Shown: positions 54,573-63,589 of the stretch, in pieces
Position numbering within the stretch: position 1 is the first letter of the stretch
Layout: the number at the start of each line of letters is the position of its first letter
Source: DATLWN01 sp963764315
GTDB lineage: Bacteria; Pseudomonadota; Zetaproteobacteria; Mariprofundales; Mariprofundaceae
Length of the DNA: 64,000 bases
Assembly (NCBI GenBank): GCA_963764315.1
Contig: CAVXSB010000005.1
Coordinates: 1 to 64,000, forward strand
Reading direction: 5' to 3'
Position numbers and translations under genes: made by a program
The notes under the pieces: model-generated
What the model was told of the DNA's origin: nothing
What the model saw: only the letters and a program-made list of their open reading frames with translations
The model's database searches: none

Positions 54573-55481
54573 TCAGCGACCGCCCAGGTTCGCGGCCGAG
54601 TCGAACAGGAATTGCCGGAATGCCGCCGCAGCCGGGCTCAGGCGCCTGCTTGTGGGATGGGCGATACACCATTTCCGACGCAGCGGAAGGCCCTGCACGT
54701 CGAGGCGCACCAGCGCGCCGGCGGCCAGCTCCGCCTGCACGGACATCTCCGACAGCAGGGTGACGCCCAGGCCGCTGGCCACGCTCTGCTTGACCGCCTC
54801 GTTGCTGCCCAGCTCCATGCGCGTGCGTGGCATGATGCCGCGCTCGTCGAAGAAGGACTCGGCCGCAAGCCGGGTGCCGGATCCCTGCTCGCGCAGGATG
54901 AAGGGCAGGCCGTCGAGCCGTACGGGCGCGATATCGGCCTCGCCCGCCAGCGGGTGATCCGGGGAGGTCACCATGATCAGGCGGTTCTCCGCGAACGGTT
55001 CGGCGGCTGCGCGCGAGCGCTCCGGCGGCCGCCCCAGGATGTACAGATCGTCGCGGTTGGCGGCCAGGCGCTCGAGCAGCTGTTCGCGATTACCCACGAA
55101 CAACGAGATCTCGATGTTCGGGTGCTCGCGGCTGAAGGCACCGAGCAGGCGCGGGCCGAAATATTTGGCGGTGGTGACGATGGCCAGACGCAGGCTGCCT
55201 TGCGGGCCGTGCAAGGCGTCGAGTTCCAGCACCGTCTGCTCCAGACGATCGAGCACATCGCGGCAGGTCCGGCTCAGCACCTTGCCAACGGCCGTCAGCT
55301 GCAGCTCCTTGCCGACCATCTCGTAAAGCGGATGGCCGAGCGAGTTCGCCAGCTTCCGGCACTGGATCGATACCGCGGAAGGGCTCAGCTCGAGGTCGGC
55401 CGCAGCGCGGGTGACGCTGCGGTGGCGGGCCAGGGCATCGAAGACGCGCAGCTGGTGCAGCGTGGCATGGCGGAGAGGCAT
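54573..55481 (-). CDS. LysR-family regulator, CbbR-like
   Basis: The 302-residue regulator has a winged HTH (TLHQLRVFDALARHRSVTRAAADLELSPSAVS) and a periplasmic-binding-like effector domain. LTAVGKVL and AKYFGPRLLGAF resemble CbbR, the activator of Calvin-cycle genes in autotrophs, whose effectors are RuBP, PEP or NADPH. No cbb genes lie in the window. ATG 55481 is preceded by AAAGGA. It lies 100 bases downstream of the acetolactate synthase gene on the same strand and may be co-transcribed with it. Confidence 0.85.
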   Translation of the reverse strand: MPLRHATLHQLRVFDALARHRSVTRAAADLELSPSAVSIQCRKLANSLGHPLYEMVGKELQLTAVGKVLSRTCRDVLDRLEQTVLELDALHGPQGSLRLAIVTTAKYFGPRLLGAFSREHPNIEISLFVGNREQLLERLAANRDDLYILGRPPERSRAAAEPFAENRLIMVTSPDHPLAGEADIAPVRLDGLPFILREQGSGTRLAAESFFDERGIMPRTRMELGSNEAVKQSVASGLGVTLLSEMSVQAELAAGALVRLDVQGLPLRRKWCIAHPTSRRLSPAAAAFRQFLFDSAANLGGR

Positions 55482-55581
55482 AAACGATCCTTTAACCATT
55501 CGTTTCAATGCTTAAGCCCGAATTAAACCCATGTCGTTTGCATCCTGCAACGCCAACGATGCGCCCTGCCGGCGGTCGTCG

Positions 55582-57303
55582 TCAGGCACCGAGCATCTGC
55601 GTGTTGGCGGCCCCCGGCGGCACCATCGGGTACACCCGCGCAGCCCGGTCAATGCCGGCATGGATCAGGCAGGGTCCCGGTGCGCTCAGCAGTCGGCTCA
55701 GCGTCTTGCGCGGATCTTCGACTGCATCCAGATCCACCGCCTGCAGGCCGAAGCCGCGGGCGATGGCCGTGAAGTCGGGCGACGCCGTATACCGCGAGGC
55801 ATAGACGCGTTCACCGTAGAACAGCTCCTGCTGTTGCTGCACCAGCCCCAGCGAGGCGTTGTCCATGAGCACGATCTTCACGTTGGCGCCGGTCTCCGCC
55901 AGCGTCGCCAGCTCCTGCATATTCATCAGGATGCTGCCGTCACCGGTGAAGCAGACCACGGTGCTGCCGGGCTCGGCCATGGCGGCGCCGATGGCCGCCG
56001 GGATGCCGAAGCCCATCGTGCCCAGTCCGCCGGAGGTCAGCCAGCGTCGCGGCTTGGCGAAGGGGTAGGCCTGGGCCACCCACATCTGGTGCTGGCCGAC
56101 ATCGGTGGCGATGATGGCATCCCCGTGCAGGCAGTCCGCGACCGCCCGCACCAGGCCGTAATGGCTGCGGGCATCGTCGATGCCCGGCAACTGGGGTGGA
56201 TGGCGGCGGCGCAGCGCCTCGACCCGATCACGCCAGTCCCGGCGCCCGTTCGGTGACACCTGCGGCAGCAGGGCCGCCAGCACCCTGGCCGCATCGCCGC
56301 GGATGGCGACATGCGGGGTCCTCAGCTTGCCCAGCTCGGCGGCGTCGATATCAATGTGGATGACCGCAGCCCCAGGGCAGAACGACTCCAGCCTGCCCGT
56401 CGCCCGATCGTCGAAGCGGGCACCGACGGCGATCAGCAGGTCGCAGGCATCCAGCACCATATTGGTATGGCGGGCGCCGTGCATGCCTAGCATGCCGAGG
56501 CTCAGCGGGTGGCCTTCCGGCATGGTGCCCAGCGCCATCAGCGTCATCGTCGTCGGCAATCCCGCCTTCTCGGCCAGGGCCCTGGCCAGGCGATCGGCAC
56601 CGGCATGATTGATGCCGCCACCCAGGTAGAGCACCGGTGCTTTCGACGTGTCGATCATGGCCGCAGCCCTGGCGATCGCGTCCGCATCGGATGCCGCTGG
56701 CGGTTCGGGGAGCCCTGGCTCCGGCCAGTGCGTCACCGCCAGTATCTCGGACTGCACATCCTTCGGGATGTCGATCAGCACCGGCCCCGGCCTTCCCGAG
56801 GCGGCGATGCGGAAGGCGGCAGGGATGATCTCCAGCAGCTCGCACGCCCTACGTGCCTGGAAGCTGTGCTTCGTAATGGTGTGCGACAGGCCGAGGGTAT
56901 CGACCTCCTGGAAGGCGTCGGTGCCGATCAGATCCTGCGGCACCTGGCCGGTGATGGCGACCAGCGGCACCGAGTCGAGCTTGGCGTCGGCGATCGCCGT
57001 CAGCAGATTCGTCGCCCCGGGTCCGGACGAGGCCAGGCAGACTGCCGGCCGACCGCTGGTGCGCGCCATGCCCTGGGCGATGAAGCCGGCGCCCTGTTCG
57101 TGGCGGGCCAGCAGATGCCGGATGCTGCCGGACTGCGCCAGCGCATCGTACAGGGGCAGAATAGCGCCGCCGGGGATGCCGGCGACCGTATCGATGCCCT
57201 GGCGCTCCAGCAGGCGAACGACGATTCCGGCCCCGGACAGGATTTCCGTGTGCGTATCCGGCGGGGCATGGGCCGGCGGGGCGGTTTCTTCGATGGTGGA
57301 CAT
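55582..57303 (-). CDS. ilvB: Acetolactate synthase large subunit
   Basis: The 573-residue thiamine-diphosphate enzyme joins two pyruvates to acetolactate, the first common step to valine and leucine. AGIPGGAILPLYDAL, ARHEQGAGFIAQGMAR with the catalytic glutamate, SSGPGATNLLTAIADA, and the ThDP motif GDGSILMNMQELATL are present. The small regulatory subunit is not adjacent, unlike in most ilvBN or ilvIH operons. A GAGGAGAG lies before ATG 57303. Expression is controlled by the leader peptide and attenuator just upstream. Confidence 0.94.
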   Translation of the reverse strand: MSTIEETAPPAHAPPDTHTEILSGAGIVVRLLERQGIDTVAGIPGGAILPLYDALAQSGSIRHLLARHEQGAGFIAQGMARTSGRPAVCLASSGPGATNLLTAIADAKLDSVPLVAITGQVPQDLIGTDAFQEVDTLGLSHTITKHSFQARRACELLEIIPAAFRIAASGRPGPVLIDIPKDVQSEILAVTHWPEPGLPEPPAASDADAIARAAAMIDTSKAPVLYLGGGINHAGADRLARALAEKAGLPTTMTLMALGTMPEGHPLSLGMLGMHGARHTNMVLDACDLLIAVGARFDDRATGRLESFCPGAAVIHIDIDAAELGKLRTPHVAIRGDAARVLAALLPQVSPNGRRDWRDRVEALRRRHPPQLPGIDDARSHYGLVRAVADCLHGDAIIATDVGQHQMWVAQAYPFAKPRRWLTSGGLGTMGFGIPAAIGAAMAEPGSTVVCFTGDGSILMNMQELATLAETGANVKIVLMDNASLGLVQQQQELFYGERVYASRYTASPDFTAIARGFGLQAVDLDAVEDPRKTLSRLLSAPGPCLIHAGIDRAARVYPMVPPGAANTQMLGA

Positions 57304-57353
57304 GGTTCTCTCCTCGTGGATTCCGCGGGCTTGCAGATCGACGGGAGAGCCAT

Positions 57354-57393
57354 AAAAAAACCCCCGCCGGGCTGGCGCGCCGGCGGGGGTTTG
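57354..57393 (-). terminator. Attenuator terminator before ilvB
   Basis: On the minus strand CCCCCGCCGG pairs with CCGGCGGGGG around 9 bases and is followed by seven T, 51 bases upstream of the ilvB ATG. It lies just after the leader peptide stop, the standard layout for amino-acid attenuation. Confidence 0.92.
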
Positions 57394-57413
57394 CAATCGG
57401 TGTTCGTGACTAA

Positions 57414-57530
57414 CTAGCGATTGATTCCGGCCCGCGGCGCGTGATGTACGACGACGAGTACGGATACGAGCATGCGGCCCTCGGTGCTCGACGGGGCCTG
57501 CATCATCGCTGCGGCGGGCATGTGCTTCAT
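57414..57530 (-). CDS. ilvB leader peptide
   Basis: A 38-residue open frame contains LVSVLVVVHH, a run of leucine and valine codons typical of ilv leader peptides, and ends 21 bases before the attenuator hairpin. When charged tRNA-Val or tRNA-Leu is scarce, the stalled ribosome should stop the terminator forming. Two starts are possible: ATG 57530, which falls at or next to the predicted transcription start and so would be leaderless, or ATG 57473, which has GAGGG five bases upstream and gives a 19-residue peptide. Confidence 0.78.
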   Translation of the reverse strand: MKHMPAAAMMQAPSSTEGRMLVSVLVVVHHAPRAGINR

Positions 57531-57536
57531 GCCCGC

Positions 57537-57566
57537 ACTATAGCCAGGCCGAATGCGGGAAATCAA
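57537..57566 (-). promoter_or_regulatory. ilvB promoter
   Basis: On the minus strand TTGATT (57561-57566) and TATAGT (57537-57542) are 18 bases apart. A start six or seven bases further on falls at about 57530, the first leader-peptide ATG. Confidence 0.65.
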
Positions 57567-57591
57567 CAAGGTATATCGGGGTCCGCCGGGA

Positions 57592-58443
57592 TCAGGCCGT
57601 GGCCCGATGATGGATGACGGTGCGGTTGCGTCCGGATTGCTTGGCCTCATACAGCGCTTCGTCGGCACATTTGATCAGTTGCGCGCCCGATGACATTTCC
57701 GCTGAAAGCTCGGCCACGCCGACGCTGACGGTGATGCGCAGGGTCTGTTGATCCTGTCCTGCCGTGGCCAGCCTCAGCTCATGCGATTCGATGCGATCGC
57801 GTATGCGTTCGGCCAGTTTCCCGGCGGCGGGAATCCCGGTATTGGGGGAAATGACGACGAACTCCTCGCCACCGTAACGTGCGGCGACATCCGCTTCGCG
57901 GATGCTGTCCAGGATCAGGCCACTGATGAACTGCAGCGCCAGGTCTCCGGCCTGGTGGCCGTATGTATCGTTAAGGCGTTTGAAATGATCGATATCGAGC
58001 ATCAATACGGACAAGGGGTGGTGGTAGCGGCGGGCGCTGGCATATTCGGCGGAGATTCTCTGGTCCAGGTAGCGGCGGTTGTACAGGCCGGTCAGGGCAT
58101 CGGTGACATTCTCGTGTTCCAGCAGTGCCACACGGCGCAGGTCCAGAACGGTCTGAAGGGCCAGGGATGAAACCGCCAATACGAACAGGGAACCGAAGAA
58201 GAGAATGGCGATAATGATCAGATCGTGCCAGTGCTCGTGACGGTTCCAGAACACGGCGGCGTAGGCCAGATAGGCGGCGATGAAAAAAACGATATAGATG
58301 TTCAGCATGCGCCAGCGGAAGGAAACGGCGCTGCTGTCCAGCTCCCGGCCGAGGCTCCGGATACGGATGAAGGCGGTCAGCAGCAAGAGCGGACCGATTA
58401 ACGCCAGGGCGTCGCCGATGATCTTAATCAACATGGATGGCAT
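57592..58443 (-). CDS. Membrane diguanylate cyclase (GGDEF)
   Basis: The 283-residue protein has three predicted N-terminal membrane helices (residues 3-25, 45-65 and 75-95) followed by a GGDEF domain. DALTGLYNRRYLDQR, LMLDIDHFKRLNDTYGHQ and ARYGGEEFVVI show an intact active site (GGEEF). It should make cyclic di-GMP. The RxxD inhibitory site five residues before GGEEF (RxxD: READ) is present, so product inhibition is likely. There is no EAL domain. ATG 58443 or 58434 may be the start. Confidence 0.93.
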   Translation of the reverse strand: MPSMLIKIIGDALALIGPLLLLTAFIRIRSLGRELDSSAVSFRWRMLNIYIVFFIAAYLAYAAVFWNRHEHWHDLIIIAILFFGSLFVLAVSSLALQTVLDLRRVALLEHENVTDALTGLYNRRYLDQRISAEYASARRYHHPLSVLMLDIDHFKRLNDTYGHQAGDLALQFISGLILDSIREADVAARYGGEEFVVISPNTGIPAAGKLAERIRDRIESHELRLATAGQDQQTLRITVSVGVAELSAEMSSGAQLIKCADEALYEAKQSGRNRTVIHHRATA

Positions 58444-58529
58444 GTCGCCATGGGTTCAAGCGGTGTCTCCCGGGCCGAACGCGGGGCCATAGGCAGCATA
58501 GCACAAGCGGCCGCCGGAGCCCGGAAGCA

Positions 58530-58742
58530 TCAGTAGTGCGGCGGCGGGGTCTCCTCGTCCGGGCGCCGGATCTGGCCGCCATCGGCCTGCTGTTGGCGCA
58601 GGCCGTGCAGGCCTGCCTCGAGGCGATCGATCTGGCGCTGTTGCGTCGTCACCACCTCGTTCAGCTGCTCGATGGTGTGGTCCTGGTAGGAAAGGCGCGT
58701 CTCCAGCTCGGTGATGCGTTGTTCCAGCGTCTCGATATTCAT
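58530..58742 (-). CDS. slyX: SlyX-family protein
   Basis: This 70-residue coiled-coil protein (IETLEQRITELETRLSYQDHTIEQLNEVV) ends PPHY, the SlyX hallmark. Its role is unknown; it was found with the FKBP chaperone gene slyD in E. coli. ATG 58742 overlaps the srkA stop (ATGA), so the two are translationally coupled. Confidence 0.93.
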   Translation of the reverse strand: MNIETLEQRITELETRLSYQDHTIEQLNEVVTTQQRQIDRLEAGLHGLRQQQADGGQIRRPDEETPPPHY

Positions 58743-59749
58743 GGGCTCCACTCCAATGAGGGTTCATTCAGCAGGGCGGCCTGCTCCTTCAGCGCCAGGA
58801 TGTGCTCCTGCCAGTAATGCTGCGTGTTGAACCAGGGGAAGGCGCGGCGGAAGGCCGGGTCGTCCCAGCGCCGGCCCAGCCAGGCGGCGTAGTGCATGAT
58901 GCGCAGCGTGCGCAGGGGCTCGATCAGTGCCAGCTCGCGCGTGTCGAAATCATAGAATCGCGTGTAGCCGGTCAATAACTCGCCCAGGTGCTGCTCCATC
59001 TGTAAGCGCTCGCCGGTGACGAACATCCACACATCCTGCACCGCCGGGCCCATGCGTGCGTCGTCGAAATCGACGATGTGAGGTCCGTCATCGGTCCACA
59101 GGATATTGCCCGGATGGCAGTCGCCATGCAGGCGCAATATCTCCACATCCCCGGCCTCATCCATGCGATCCTCGACGGCATCGAGGACATCCTCGGCCAG
59201 CCGTTCGTAGTTGGAGGCGAGTTCCGGCGGCAGGAAATCGTGGTCGAGCAGGTAGGTGTAGGAATCGTCGCCGAATTGCTCGACGGAGAGCGTCGGCCGG
59301 TGCGCGAAGTCGCGCTGGGCGCCGCAGGCGTGGATGCGTCCGAGGAAGCGGCCGAACTGTTCCAGTTGGGCTGCATCCTCCAAATCCGGGGCACGCCCCC
59401 CCTTCAAGGGGTACAGGGCGAAGCGGAATGGGCCGGCACGGTGCAAGGTCGCGCCGGCATCGCGCAGCGGCGGCACCACCGGGATATCCAGCTCCGCGAG
59501 TTCCAGCGTGAAGTCGTGCTCCTCGAGGATGGCCTCGTCCGACCAGCGTTCCGGGCGGTAGAACTTGGCGACGACGGGTGCGGCATCCTCGAGCCCGATG
59601 CGGTAGACGCGGTTCTCGTAGCTGTTCAGTTCCAGCACGGCGCCGGTGCAGCGCCGGCCGGTGGATTCCACGGCATCGAGCATGGCCGCCGGATCCAGGG
59701 CATGGAAGGCATGCGTGGCCGACGAAGGATCAGCAGATATGTCGTTCAT
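58739..59749 (-). CDS. srkA: Stress response kinase A (YihE/SrkA)
   Basis: The 336-residue protein belongs to the choline-kinase-like APH superfamily. LNSYENRVYRIG is the nucleotide loop, LRLHGDCHPGNILW is the catalytic loop with the aspartate, and IVDFDDARMGPAVQD holds the magnesium-binding aspartate. E. coli SrkA phosphorylates Ser/Thr and protects cells from stress-induced death. It is often next to dsbA, which is not seen here. It overlaps slyX by 4 bases. Confidence 0.95.
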   Translation of the reverse strand: MNDISADPSSATHAFHALDPAAMLDAVESTGRRCTGAVLELNSYENRVYRIGLEDAAPVVAKFYRPERWSDEAILEEHDFTLELAELDIPVVPPLRDAGATLHRAGPFRFALYPLKGGRAPDLEDAAQLEQFGRFLGRIHACGAQRDFAHRPTLSVEQFGDDSYTYLLDHDFLPPELASNYERLAEDVLDAVEDRMDEAGDVEILRLHGDCHPGNILWTDDGPHIVDFDDARMGPAVQDVWMFVTGERLQMEQHLGELLTGYTRFYDFDTRELALIEPLRTLRIMHYAAWLGRRWDDPAFRRAFPWFNTQHYWQEHILALKEQAALLNEPSLEWSP

Positions 59750-59943
59750 GCGGCAGGCTAGCGGGAGACTACAGGGATTGGGTTTTCCTGCTTCGCGGAT
59801 GTTGGCGGCCAGATCTTATTGTTCATCTTCAAACTCATGCCGATATGCTGCGCCTGCGGGGCAGATCAGGCAATGCGCCCGAGGGAAACATGGTGCTGTT
59901 GGCGTGCTGAAAACTACACGGACGTGGTTTTTCGGAGCTTCCC

Positions 59944-60795
59944 TTAAAGCCCGGTCACCCATACGCCCACGTCGAGGCTTACACCTGGAGGCCCGACAAA
60001 CGAGCCGGATATCGGCGGTACCAGTTCGGGCAATCTTGCCACGGCCACGGCAATATGGTTGGTGCCTGCCATTTCCCCGGAAGTGGGGTCAAATCCCTTC
60101 CAGCCTGCGCCCGGCAGATAGACCTCGGCCCAGGCATGGGTTGCGCCGAAATCGGCCGATGAGGGCGGTGCGTGGAGATAACCGCTGACAAAGCGCGCCG
60201 CCAGCCCCAGGTGCCGCGCCGCTGCCATGAAAAGATTCGCAAAGTCACGGCAGGATCCGGTGCCGCATGCAAGGGTTTCTTCTGCGCTTTGCACGCCGGG
60301 CTCCTCGCGTACCCGGTACGACAGCGTCTGATGGATGCGGATGCCCAGGCGCTGCAACAGGGCGTAGGTCTGAATCCTCTCGCCCGGCTGCCATAGTTTT
60401 TCCACCCACTCGGTCAGCAGGCCGCTGTCCGTGGGATCGGGTCGATGCATGTAGGCAAACAGCACCACGCTGTCCTCGGCTGTATAGGCGAACGGGTAGT
60501 GCATGGCGTAATCGGCCATCAGAAAGTCGAGCGGGGCCTCGTTGAATTGCTGGATGATGACTTCGCTCTCAACCAGAAGCTGGCTGGCGGGCGAATTGAA
60601 GGTCGCTATCGCCACTGAGTTGCCCTCCACGTCGGTGTGCCAACGCAAGGCAGCCGGAGGCGTAATCTTCAGGGTTGAGGCTTCGATGCGCAGCTCGTGA
60701 CCCTCGCGCGGACGCAGGCGCAAGGTATGGGGCTCAAGCCAGACTGCGGCGGAGAAGTTGTAGTAGGTGCGATGAAGGATGCTATAGCGCCGCAT
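59944..60795 (-). CDS. Transglutaminase-like cysteine protease family protein
   Basis: The 283-residue protein has the bacterial N-terminal beta domain (RTYYNFSAAVWLEPHTLRLRPR) and a transglutaminase core with Cys in GTGSCRDFANLF, His in ATHAWAEVYLPG and Asp in GFDPTSG, so the catalytic triad is complete. Members act as proteases or amide hydrolases; no substrate is known. There is no signal peptide, so it acts in the cytoplasm. It stands alone, with 150-195 bases on each side. Confidence 0.9.
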   Translation of the reverse strand: MRRYSILHRTYYNFSAAVWLEPHTLRLRPREGHELRIEASTLKITPPAALRWHTDVEGNSVAIATFNSPASQLLVESEVIIQQFNEAPLDFLMADYAMHYPFAYTAEDSVVLFAYMHRPDPTDSGLLTEWVEKLWQPGERIQTYALLQRLGIRIHQTLSYRVREEPGVQSAEETLACGTGSCRDFANLFMAAARHLGLAARFVSGYLHAPPSSADFGATHAWAEVYLPGAGWKGFDPTSGEMAGTNHIAVAVARLPELVPPISGSFVGPPGVSLDVGVWVTGL

Positions 60796-60947
60796 GCATG
60801 AGCCTTCCCGTTTCAGAAGTGTGCATCCGCGAGGGTGCCGACCGGCAGTGTTGGGTCATGGGATATTCATGGTATGGGAACCCGACAGTTTAACAAGCCA
60901 TGTGCTTCCCGGTGGGAGCGGTGCCGGATGCCGGCAAGGCGATGAAA

Positions 60948-61712
60948 TCAAGAACGCCGTTTCAGACCGAGCAGGTATTCGATATTGCCCTTCGGGCCGT
61001 GAATCGGCGATTCGGTGACGCCGATGAACTCGGCACCGGGCAGTTCCTTGGCCATGGCCACGATGCGCTCGACCGCCTCACGCCGCGCATCCTCGTCGCG
61101 CACCACGCCCTTGGACAGCAGCTTCGGGCCGACCTCGAACTGCGGTTTGATCAGCGCCACGCACCAGCCTCCCGGCTTTAGCAGGGCCCAGGCCGGCGGC
61201 AGCACGCGCGTCAGCGAGATGAAGGAGGTGTCGATGACGACGGCATCGACCGGCTCGGGAATGATGGTCGGGGACAGGTCCTTGGCATGGGTGCGCTCGA
61301 GATTGATGACGCGTTCGTCGTGCTGCAGCCGGTAATGCAGCTGGCCGTGGCCGACGTCGACGGCGTACACCTTCGCCGCCCCGCGCTGCAGCAGCACGTC
61401 GGTGAAGCCGCCGGTGGAGGCGCCGACGTCCAGGCAGACGGCGCCACTGGCCTCCAGCGGATACGCGTCCATCGCCTTCTCCAGCTTCAGGCCGCCGCGC
61501 GACACGTAGCGCAGCGTCTCGCGCAGTTCCACCTCGGCGGCGGCGGATACGCGCGTGCCGGGCTTGTCGGACTTCTGGCCGTCGACATAGACGAGGCCGG
61601 CCATGATCAGCCGCTGCGCCTGGCTGGTCGATTCGGCCAGGCCGAGCTCGGTCAGCCGGTGATCCAGGCGTGGTTTGCCGGCCTTGGCGGGGCGGGTGGG
61701 TTTTGGGGACAC
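60948..61712 (-). CDS. TlyA-family rRNA methyltransferase/haemolysin
   Basis: The 254-residue protein has an S4 RNA-binding domain (RLDHRLTELGLAESTSQAQRLIMAGLVYVDG) followed by an FtsJ-like methyltransferase domain with VCLDVGASTGGFTDVLLQ and IKPQFEVG. M. tuberculosis TlyA 2'-O-methylates 16S and 23S rRNA and makes cells sensitive to capreomycin. GTG 61712 is chosen since no ATG is available before the S4 domain. It follows dxs by 15 bases, so it belongs to the ispA-dxs operon. Confidence 0.92.
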   Translation of the reverse strand: MSPKPTRPAKAGKPRLDHRLTELGLAESTSQAQRLIMAGLVYVDGQKSDKPGTRVSAAAEVELRETLRYVSRGGLKLEKAMDAYPLEASGAVCLDVGASTGGFTDVLLQRGAAKVYAVDVGHGQLHYRLQHDERVINLERTHAKDLSPTIIPEPVDAVVIDTSFISLTRVLPPAWALLKPGGWCVALIKPQFEVGPKLLSKGVVRDEDARREAVERIVAMAKELPGAEFIGVTESPIHGPKGNIEYLLGLKRRS

Positions 61713-61726
61713 AGGGCCTGGAAGGC

Positions 61727-63589
61727 CTAGAGGCGGGACAGGGCCGAGGCGATGCCGGCGGCGTCCAGGCCCAGCTCGCCGAGCACCTCGGACTGCGTAC
61801 CCTGGTCGGGGAAGGCGTCGGGGATGCCCAGGTGCACGAAGGGGCCATGCCAGCCGCTTTGGTGTGCGGCTACGGCGATGGCCTCGCCGATGCCACCCAG
61901 ACGGCTGCCCTCTTCGACGACGACGAGCGGTTTGCCCTTCGGCAGGTGCTTGACGATGGTGGCGGTGTCCAGCGGCTTGACGAAGCGCAGGTTCACGAGC
62001 GCGAAGTGTTGCCCCTTCTCGGCCATGGTGGCGACAGCGGAAGCTGCCTCCTGTACGCGCGTGCCGACGGCGACGACGAGCCCGTCCTTGCCCTTGGCCA
62101 GCATCTCGGCCTCGCCCACGGGCAGGACGGCCACCGACTCCGCGGCCACGCCCAGGCCCGTGCCGCGCGGGTAGCGGATGGCGGATGGGCCGGGTAGCGA
62201 TAGCGCCGTGGCCAGCATATGCCGAAGCTCGTTCTCGTCCTTCGGCGCCATCAGCGTCATGTTCGGCAGGCAGCGTAAAAAGGCGATGTCGAAGCTGCCG
62301 GCGTGGGTGGCGCCGTCGGCGCCGACGATGCCGGCGCGGTCCATGCAGAACACCACCGGCAGATTCTGGATGCAAATGTCGTGGATGATCTGGTCGTAGC
62401 CGCGCTGGATAAAGGTCGAATAGATGGCAACGAAGGGGCGCATCCCCTCGGCGGCCAGGCCGCCGGCGAAGGTGACGGCGTGTTGCTCGGCGATGCCGAC
62501 GTCGAAGCAGCGGCTGGGGTGCCGGCGCGCGAAGCGGGAAAGGCCGGTGCCGCCGGGCATGGCGGCGGTGATGGCGACGATGCGCGCATCGGTATCGGCG
62601 AGGTCGCCCAGGGTGTCGGCGAACACCTGCGTGTAGCTCGGCGGTCCCTCCTTGGCCGGCAGCGGGCAGCCGCTCTCGGCATCGTAGGGGCCAAGGCCAT
62701 GCCAGGTCTCCGGATCCTCTTCGGCCGGGGAGAAGCCGAGACCCTTGCGCGTGATCACGTGCAGCAGCACGGGGCCTTCCAGGTGCTTGCAGTTGGCCAG
62801 AGTCGGCAGCAGGTGTTCGAAATCGTGCCCGTCGATGGGGCCGATGTAGCGGAAGCCCAGCTCCTCGAACAGCGTGCCCGGGGTGATCATCCCCTTGACG
62901 TGCTCCTCCAGGCGGCGGGCGGCGTCCAGCGCTCCCGGCAGGTGGCTGAGCACGCGCTTGGCGGTGTCCTTGACCCCGGTATAGGTGCGGCCGGTGATGA
63001 TGCGCGCCAGGTAGGCCGAGACGGCGCCGACATTCGGGGCGATCGACATCTCGTTGTCGTTGAGGATGACCAGCAGCCGGCGCTTGTCGGCGCCGGCATG
63101 GTTCAGGGCCTCGAAGGCCATGCCGCCGGTCAGGGCGCCGTCGCCGATGACGGCGATGGCATGGTGGCTGCCGCCCTGTAGATCGCGGCCGACGGCCATG
63201 CCGTAGGCGGCCGAGATCGAGGTCGAGGCATGGCCGGCGCCGAAGGGGTCGTGCTCGGATTCCGATCGCTTGGTGAAGCCGGACAGGCCGCCGTGCTGGC
63301 GGATGGTCGGCATGCGATCGAAGCGGCCGGTCAGCATCTTGTGCGGATAGGCCTGGTGGCCGACATCCCAGACGATCTTGTCTCTGGGGGAGTCGAACAG
63401 GTAATGCAGGGCGATGGTCAGCTCCACCACCCCGAGGCCGGCGCCGAGATGGCCGCCGATCGGCGCCAGGGTCTGGATCAGGTAGCGACGCATTTCCTCG
63501 GCCAGTGCCGGCAGTCGCTCGGGGGCGAGGCGCTTGACGTCGGCAGGGGAATGGATGGCCGTCAGCATCGGGAACTCCGCCGTGCCCAT
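61727..63589 (-). CDS. dxs: 1-deoxy-D-xylulose-5-phosphate synthase
   Basis: The 620-residue ThDP enzyme joins pyruvate and glyceraldehyde 3-phosphate, the entry to the MEP isoprenoid pathway. DVGHQAYPHKMLTGR, GDGALTGGMAFEALNHAG with the ThDP-binding motif, and HEHDPFGAGHASTS-like sequence are present. The C-terminal half has ITAAMPGGTGL and FDVGIAEQHAV. ATG 63589 overlaps the ispA stop by one base; ATG 63568, with GGCGGAG in front, would give a 613-residue protein and may be the real start. Confidence 0.98.
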   Translation of the reverse strand: MGTAEFPMLTAIHSPADVKRLAPERLPALAEEMRRYLIQTLAPIGGHLGAGLGVVELTIALHYLFDSPRDKIVWDVGHQAYPHKMLTGRFDRMPTIRQHGGLSGFTKRSESEHDPFGAGHASTSISAAYGMAVGRDLQGGSHHAIAVIGDGALTGGMAFEALNHAGADKRRLLVILNDNEMSIAPNVGAVSAYLARIITGRTYTGVKDTAKRVLSHLPGALDAARRLEEHVKGMITPGTLFEELGFRYIGPIDGHDFEHLLPTLANCKHLEGPVLLHVITRKGLGFSPAEEDPETWHGLGPYDAESGCPLPAKEGPPSYTQVFADTLGDLADTDARIVAITAAMPGGTGLSRFARRHPSRCFDVGIAEQHAVTFAGGLAAEGMRPFVAIYSTFIQRGYDQIIHDICIQNLPVVFCMDRAGIVGADGATHAGSFDIAFLRCLPNMTLMAPKDENELRHMLATALSLPGPSAIRYPRGTGLGVAAESVAVLPVGEAEMLAKGKDGLVVAVGTRVQEAASAVATMAEKGQHFALVNLRFVKPLDTATIVKHLPKGKPLVVVEEGSRLGGIGEAIAVAAHQSGWHGPFVHLGIPDAFPDQGTQSEVLGELGLDAAGIASALSRL

